Source: Candidatus Heimdallarchaeota archaeon AB_125
GTDB lineage: Archaea > Asgardarchaeota > Heimdallarchaeia > Heimdallarchaeales > Heimdallarchaeaceae
Direction: 5' to 3'
DNA length: 8,174 nucleotides
Assembly (NCBI GenBank): GCA_001940755.1
Contig: MEHH01000112.1
Coordinates: 1 to 8,174 of the forward strand
Below the pieces are notes generated by a model that saw only the letters and a list, made by a program, of their open reading frames with translations, was not told the origin of the DNA and ran no database searches. Position numbers and translations under genes: made by a program. This document shows, one piece after another, positions 5,475 to 8,174 of this stretch. Numbering within the stretch: position 1 is the first letter of the stretch; the number at the start of each line of letters is the position of its first letter.

Positions 5475-5972
5475 ATGAGTAAAGAACTAGTGACTGTAGA
5501 CTTACTAGTAGATGGTGGACAAGCATCTCCTGGTGGAGCCATGGGGCCTGCATTAGGACCACTTGGTGTTAACATCGGTAATGTTGTTAGTGAAATAAAC
5601 AAACAAACAGCAGCTTATCAAGGGATGAAAGTTCCAGTAAAAGTTACAGTCGATAAAAAAACCCGTGAATTTGAATTAGAAATCGGTATCCCACCAGCAT
5701 CAGCATTAGTGCTAAAAGCCGCAAATTTGAAAAAAGCATCTGGTGAACCAAATACAAACATAGTAGGTAATATATCCTTCCCGCAACTTATTGATGCAGC
5801 TAAAGCAAAGTGGGCAGATTTAACTGCTGGTTCAATAAAAACTGCATGCAAAGAGATTTTAGGTACAATGGTATGTATGGGAGTAACTTGTGAAAACAAA
5901 GATCCCAGAGATGTGCAAAAAGAAATTGATGCAGGTAAATATGCTGAACTTCTTACTGCAGCAGAGGAATAG
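5475..5972 (+). CDS. rpl11: 50S ribosomal protein L11 (uL11)
   Basis: A 165-residue protein of the ribosomal GTPase-associated centre, which binds 23S rRNA next to the stalk and contacts elongation factors. Seen: the L11 N-terminal domain with DGGQASPGGAMGPALGPLGVNIGNVV (13-38) and INKQT. The EIGIPPASALVLKAA hinge follows. The C-terminal rRNA-binding domain carries the KAKWADL and VCMGVTCENKDPRDVQKEID segments; a C-terminal domain of this type and the overall length are archaeal. ATG 5475 is chosen over a GTG at 5451 because GAGG lies eight bases before it and because L11 proteins begin near this point. It is first in a run with secE and spt5. No L1, L10 or L12 gene follows, although rpl11 usually heads those genes in archaea. 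Confidence 0.96.
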   Translation: MSKELVTVDLLVDGGQASPGGAMGPALGPLGVNIGNVVSEINKQTAAYQGMKVPVKVTVDKKTREFELEIGIPPASALVLKAANLKKASGEPNTNIVGNISFPQLIDAAKAKWADLTAGSIKTACKEILGTMVCMGVTCENKDPRDVQKEIDAGKYAELLTAAEE

Positions 5973-6039
5973 TCAGTAGACTGTTACTCAACAGAAGAAA
6001 TAAAAACAAATTACCAAAAAGATTAGTGAGGCACAATTA

Positions 6040-6237
6040 ATGAGCAAAATGATCAATAAGATACGAGGCTTTTTTATAAATAGTAGAAAAGTTCTCAGAC
6101 ATGCCAAAAAGCCTAGTAGGAGAGAATTATCCATTACAGTAAAGATGAGTGCTGTTGGAATTGTCATTATTGGTGTAATTGGTTATGTTCTTAGTTTACT
6201 ATTTAATGCAATAATAAGTGCAATTCAAACAAGATAG
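6040..6237 (+). CDS. secE: Protein translocase subunit SecE (Sec61 gamma)
   Basis: A 65-residue single-span membrane protein that clamps the SecY channel of the general secretion translocon. Seen: an amphipathic basic N-terminal helix (IRGFFINSRKVLRHAKKPSRRELS, about 8-31) with the AKKPSRRE signature of archaeal/eukaryotic SecE. One hydrophobic span follows at about 36-60 (VGIVIIGVIGYVLSLLF). Length is normal for archaea. GTGAGG ends eight bases before ATG 6040. It lies 67 bases after rpl11 and 49 bases before spt5, and pairing with spt5/nusG is widespread in archaea and bacteria. Confidence 0.94.
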   Translation: MSKMINKIRGFFINSRKVLRHAKKPSRRELSITVKMSAVGIVIIGVIGYVLSLLFNAIISAIQTR

Positions 6238-6286
6238 TAGTTAGATTCACCTCATATAATAAAAGAATAAAAAGATAAGTGATAAA

Positions 6287-6775
6287 ATGCCCATCTATGC
6301 TCTTAGAACAACAATTGGTCAAGAACATTCATTGAGTGAATATCTAGCTCGTAGAGCAGAAAATAGACCTCATCTAAAAATATATTCAGTTTTAGTGCCA
6401 GGTGGGTTAAAAGGGTACATTTTTGTTGAAGCTGAATCAATTGATGATGTTGAAGTTCTAGTAGAGGGTGTTAGACATGTTCGAAAAAGACCTCGAGCTT
6501 CCCGTGCTGAAGAAATTCCTATTGATCAATTAGATCACTTCTTAATACCAAGACCTGTAATAGAGGGAGTAGATATCAACGACATAGTTGAGGTAATAAA
6601 TGGGCCATTCAAGGGTTCAAGAGCAAGAGTTACCGATATAAATGTTGGAAAAGAGGAAGTAACAGTAGAACTTCTTGCAATGGATTTACAAATTCCAGTA
6701 ACTATTTCTGGAGAATCAATTAGAGTAATTGAAAAATCAGTTGAGAAGGAAACAGAAGATGAGTATCTACTCTAA
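6287..6775 (+). CDS. spt5: Transcription elongation factor Spt5 (NusG family)
   Basis: A 162-residue Spt5. It binds the RNA polymerase clamp as a complex with Spt4 to keep the enzyme processive, and its KOW domain can link transcription to the ribosome. Seen: an NGN domain at about 1-88, beginning MPIYALRTTIGQE and including GGLKGYIFVEAES, where the clamp-binding hydrophobic pocket lies. A KOW domain follows at about 94-148, with the GPFKGSRARV core. The tail is acidic (KSVEKETEDEYLL). Length is typical of archaea. GTGAT three bases before the ATG is a weak, close ribosome site. The stop codon is one base from the stop of the convergent nuclease gene. Confidence 0.96.
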   Translation: MPIYALRTTIGQEHSLSEYLARRAENRPHLKIYSVLVPGGLKGYIFVEAESIDDVEVLVEGVRHVRKRPRASRAEEIPIDQLDHFLIPRPVIEGVDINDIVEVINGPFKGSRARVTDINVGKEEVTVELLAMDLQIPVTISGESIRVIEKSVEKETEDEYLL

Positions 6776-6776
6776 A

Positions 6777-7820
6777 CTAAAAAAATTCTTCCAATGTCAA
6801 TCTTTTTTTAGATAGTTTTATGGGTTGAGCTGGTAGTTTGAGTCTTTGCCTTATTATAGCAGCTAATTCTGAATCAAATCCATAGAGCGTATATACTTTT
6901 TGAGGATTAACAGCTTTAACATGTTCAAGGAGCTCATTGCAATTAGCATGCATTGAAAAAGGAAAAGCTTGTTCAAAGCTTGAATATGCAAATCTAGATG
7001 CTTGACCAGTAATTATACTTCTTGAGAATTTGTGAGGTTTAAGAAAATCTGGTATTTCCTTAGCTGCCCTAGGGAGCAAAACTAAACTTCTTTCAGTCTT
7101 CAACTCACTATCATTCAAAATATCAAATCTATTCCACTGAAGATTATGTCCTTCCTCATTGTAAACTTTGTTTATTTCGCTGGTTCTATTGTCACAGTAA
7201 ATGTCTACAGATAACATCTTATTCAGATAGGCTATAATCTCTTGAGCAGGACCTAAATGACCTATATTTACCACAGGAACCTTGTTCTTCTGAAGATTCT
7301 CAGCGACCCATTTTAGAATTGATGCTTTTAATCTTTCACGAGAATCGAAGAACAAATCTCCTTTCCCATATGTAGCTTCTGTAATCAAAATATCAACATC
7401 ATCTTCAGGTACAGCTGCTCTTGGTACAGTAAGCATTTCATCAGTGCTTATATCACCTGTATAACAAATTGTTAAATCATCAAAATAAAACACAATCTGC
7501 GCAGCTCCTAGTAAATGCCCCGCAGGAATAAATTTGGTTTCTATACCATTAACATTAGTTGTTTTATTTAAATTAACAAATTCAGTGTTTTTCGTTTTTT
7601 TTGCAGTTAATCCTTCAAAGAGCTTACTAGCAATTTCTGTTGAGTAAACTTTTATGCTTTCATTTGGAAACGCTAAAGAATGGTCAGTATGAGCATGTGT
7701 TACCAGAGCAGCATCACAATCTGCTGCAGCTTTCACTGTTGTTGGGTCAGCTATTAGAGTTAGATTCTCTGGTTTCTTTAAGAATTTGACACCTTTATCA
7801 TACTTGAATAGTGTAGGCAT
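6777..7820 (-). CDS. Metallo-beta-lactamase-fold nuclease, beta-CASP/Ysh1-like
   Basis: A 347-residue MBL-fold protein, probably a zinc-dependent RNA- or DNA-processing nuclease in the COG1236-type group. Seen: H42-x-H44-x-D46-H47 in VTHAHTDH; AGHLLGAAQ with H102; YTGDIS with D123; and ITEATYG (E148-G152), matching the E/D-x-TYG motif A of beta-CASP enzymes. GHLGPAQE (187-194) is like the G-x-x-QE helix of that insert, though proline replaces the usual basic residue. The distal FSMHAN with H291 is the likely last zinc ligand. It is shorter than CPSF73-like archaeal enzymes and has no KH domains. RNA 3'-end processing or DNA repair are both possible; substrate cannot be read from sequence. ATG 7820 has a GGGGGT ribosome site and a TTTAAA box (7861-7856) upstream. 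SCP2 lies upstream on the same strand. Confidence 0.8.
   Translation of the reverse strand: MPTLFKYDKGVKFLKKPENLTLIADPTTVKAAADCDAALVTHAHTDHSLAFPNESIKVYSTEIASKLFEGLTAKKTKNTEFVNLNKTTNVNGIETKFIPAGHLLGAAQIVFYFDDLTICYTGDISTDEMLTVPRAAVPEDDVDILITEATYGKGDLFFDSRERLKASILKWVAENLQKNKVPVVNIGHLGPAQEIIAYLNKMLSVDIYCDNRTSEINKVYNEEGHNLQWNRFDILNDSELKTERSLVLLPRAAKEIPDFLKPHKFSRSIITGQASRFAYSSFEQAFPFSMHANCNELLEHVKAVNPQKVYTLYGFDSELAAIIRQRLKLPAQPIKLSKKRLTLEEFF
6803..6809 (+). terminator. T-run terminator of the rpl11-secE-spt5 unit
   Basis: Seven T on the plus strand, 28 bases after the spt5 stop codon and without a hairpin, as expected for archaeal intrinsic termination. It lies inside the 3' end of the convergent nuclease gene, because only one base separates the two stop codons. 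Confidence 0.5.
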
Positions 7821-7907
7821 AACTGACCCCCTGTGTATAACTTCTGATTTTACTCTTTAAATGGATGTATTAAGTTTTCTTTAGTATCCTTGTGGATACA
7901 TCTAGAC
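7821..7907 (-). promoter_or_regulatory. Promoter and inverted repeats between the SCP2 gene and the MBL nuclease gene
   Basis: On the minus strand, TTTAAA at 7861-7856 predicts transcription from about 7832, giving a leader of about 12 bases that includes GGGGGT (7831-7826). Upstream of this are two inverted repeats sharing bases 7896-7899. One is GTATCC-TTGT-GGATAC (7884-7899). The other is GATGTAT (7864-7870) with ATACATC (7896-7902). Both cannot pair at once. They could be operators or 3' structure of the SCP2 mRNA. Confidence 0.4.
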
Positions 7908-8174
7908 TTATTCGAGCTCACTCACTACTGCATCGGTGAAAGTTCTAAACTTAAGTCCTAGCATCATTGAACCCTCAAACTTGATCTCTTTAGCCATATA
8001 TGCTGAAGCAGCGTTTACAGTACCCATGAATATTCCGCTAGCAATTGAAGAGTCCATCCAAATTCTTACATTTGGTTGTTCAAGTGTTCCTTCTCCAGTA
8101 GCGAAATGACCATTTTCAACTTTTATGTAATAGTACTTTTCATCACCAATTGAAATCTGAAACTCGAATTTAGC
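7908..8174 (-). CDS. SCP2 sterol-carrier-domain protein, N-terminus outside window
   Basis: The last 88 codons of a minus-strand gene that enters from the right edge and stops with TAA at 7910-7908. Seen: FEFQISIGDEKYYYIKVENG, then EGTLEQPNVRIWMDSSIASGIFMGTVNAASAYMAKEIKFEGSMMLGLKFRTFTDAV (given here in family-typical blocks: VRIWMD, GIFMGTVNAASAYM, IKFEGSMMLGLKF). These match the C-terminal half of the SCP2 fold, a small alpha/beta domain with a hydrophobic tunnel that binds lipids such as fatty acyl chains or sterols. In an archaeon, isoprenoid lipids would be the likelier ligand, which is inference. The gene lies upstream of the MBL nuclease gene with an 87-base gap containing a separate promoter-like box. 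Confidence 0.82.
   Translation of the reverse strand, partial: AKFEFQISIGDEKYYYIKVENGHFATGEGTLEQPNVRIWMDSSIASGIFMGTVNAASAYMAKEIKFEGSMMLGLKFRTFTDAVVSELE

Noticed and set aside
5396..5899. Minus-strand open frames at 5396-5602 and 5618-5899
   Set aside because: They are antisense to rpl11 and show no family features.
5981..5994. CTGTT-ACTC-AACAG inverted repeat between rpl11 and secE
   Set aside because: Five-base arms without a T-run and inside an apparent co-transcribed unit; too weak to call a terminator.
1..8174. CRISPR arrays, insertion sequences, integrase sites, toxin-antitoxin or defence genes
   Set aside because: No regular repeats, transposase or terminal repeats seen, and every sizeable open region is accounted for by housekeeping genes or short promoters.

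Overview
The window is AT-rich archaeal chromosomal DNA. The evidence is a set of archaeal/eukaryotic-type information-processing genes (Lsm/Sm protein, ribosomal protein L37e, archaeal L11, SecE, Spt5, ZPR1), a two-subunit aconitase-X-type phosphomevalonate dehydratase of the archaeal mevalonate pathway, archaeal TATA-like boxes at TATA-to-start distances expected for archaea, and T-run terminators. The exact lineage cannot be fixed from sequence reading alone. A cytosolic helical-repeat / Ig-like / coiled-coil protein plus an SCP2 sterol-carrier-type protein make an Asgard-like archaeon a reasonable but unproven guess.

Layout. A 5'-truncated view of a minus-strand ZPR1 zinc-finger gene (1-506) faces away from a plus-strand unit: a MagIII/endonuclease-III-like DNA glycosylase (606-1235), then the large and small subunits of phosphomevalonate dehydratase (1253-2452, 2449-2859), tightly coupled by an ATGA overlap. 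Tail-to-tail with these, on the minus strand, is a 561-residue protein (2875-4560) with an N-terminal alpha-helical repeat region, a middle beta-sandwich and a long C-terminal coiled coil. It is probably translated from a leaderless mRNA. Further along the minus strand lie tRNA-Ala(GGC) (4699-4775), a 54-residue ribosomal protein L37e (4835-4999) and an Lsm protein (5020-5247), in the transcription order lsm, rpl37e, tRNA-Ala. A divergent promoter region (5248-5474) then serves a plus-strand trio: L11 (5475-5972), SecE (6040-6237) and Spt5 (6287-6775). One base after the Spt5 stop the minus-strand block resumes: an MBL-fold/beta-CASP-type nuclease (6777-7820) and, upstream of it, the C-terminal half of an SCP2-domain protein (7908-8174, running off the window).

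How the genes work together. Most are housekeeping: translation (L11, L37e, tRNA-Ala), RNA handling (Lsm, MBL nuclease), transcription elongation (Spt5), protein export (SecE), elongation-factor folding (ZPR1, by analogy with eukaryotes), DNA repair (glycosylase) and isoprenoid lipid precursor synthesis (phosphomevalonate dehydratase). No mobile element, CRISPR array or defence cassette is visible. The least explained item is the helical-repeat/Ig-like/coiled-coil protein at 2875-4560. No stretch longer than 300 bases lacks a gene.
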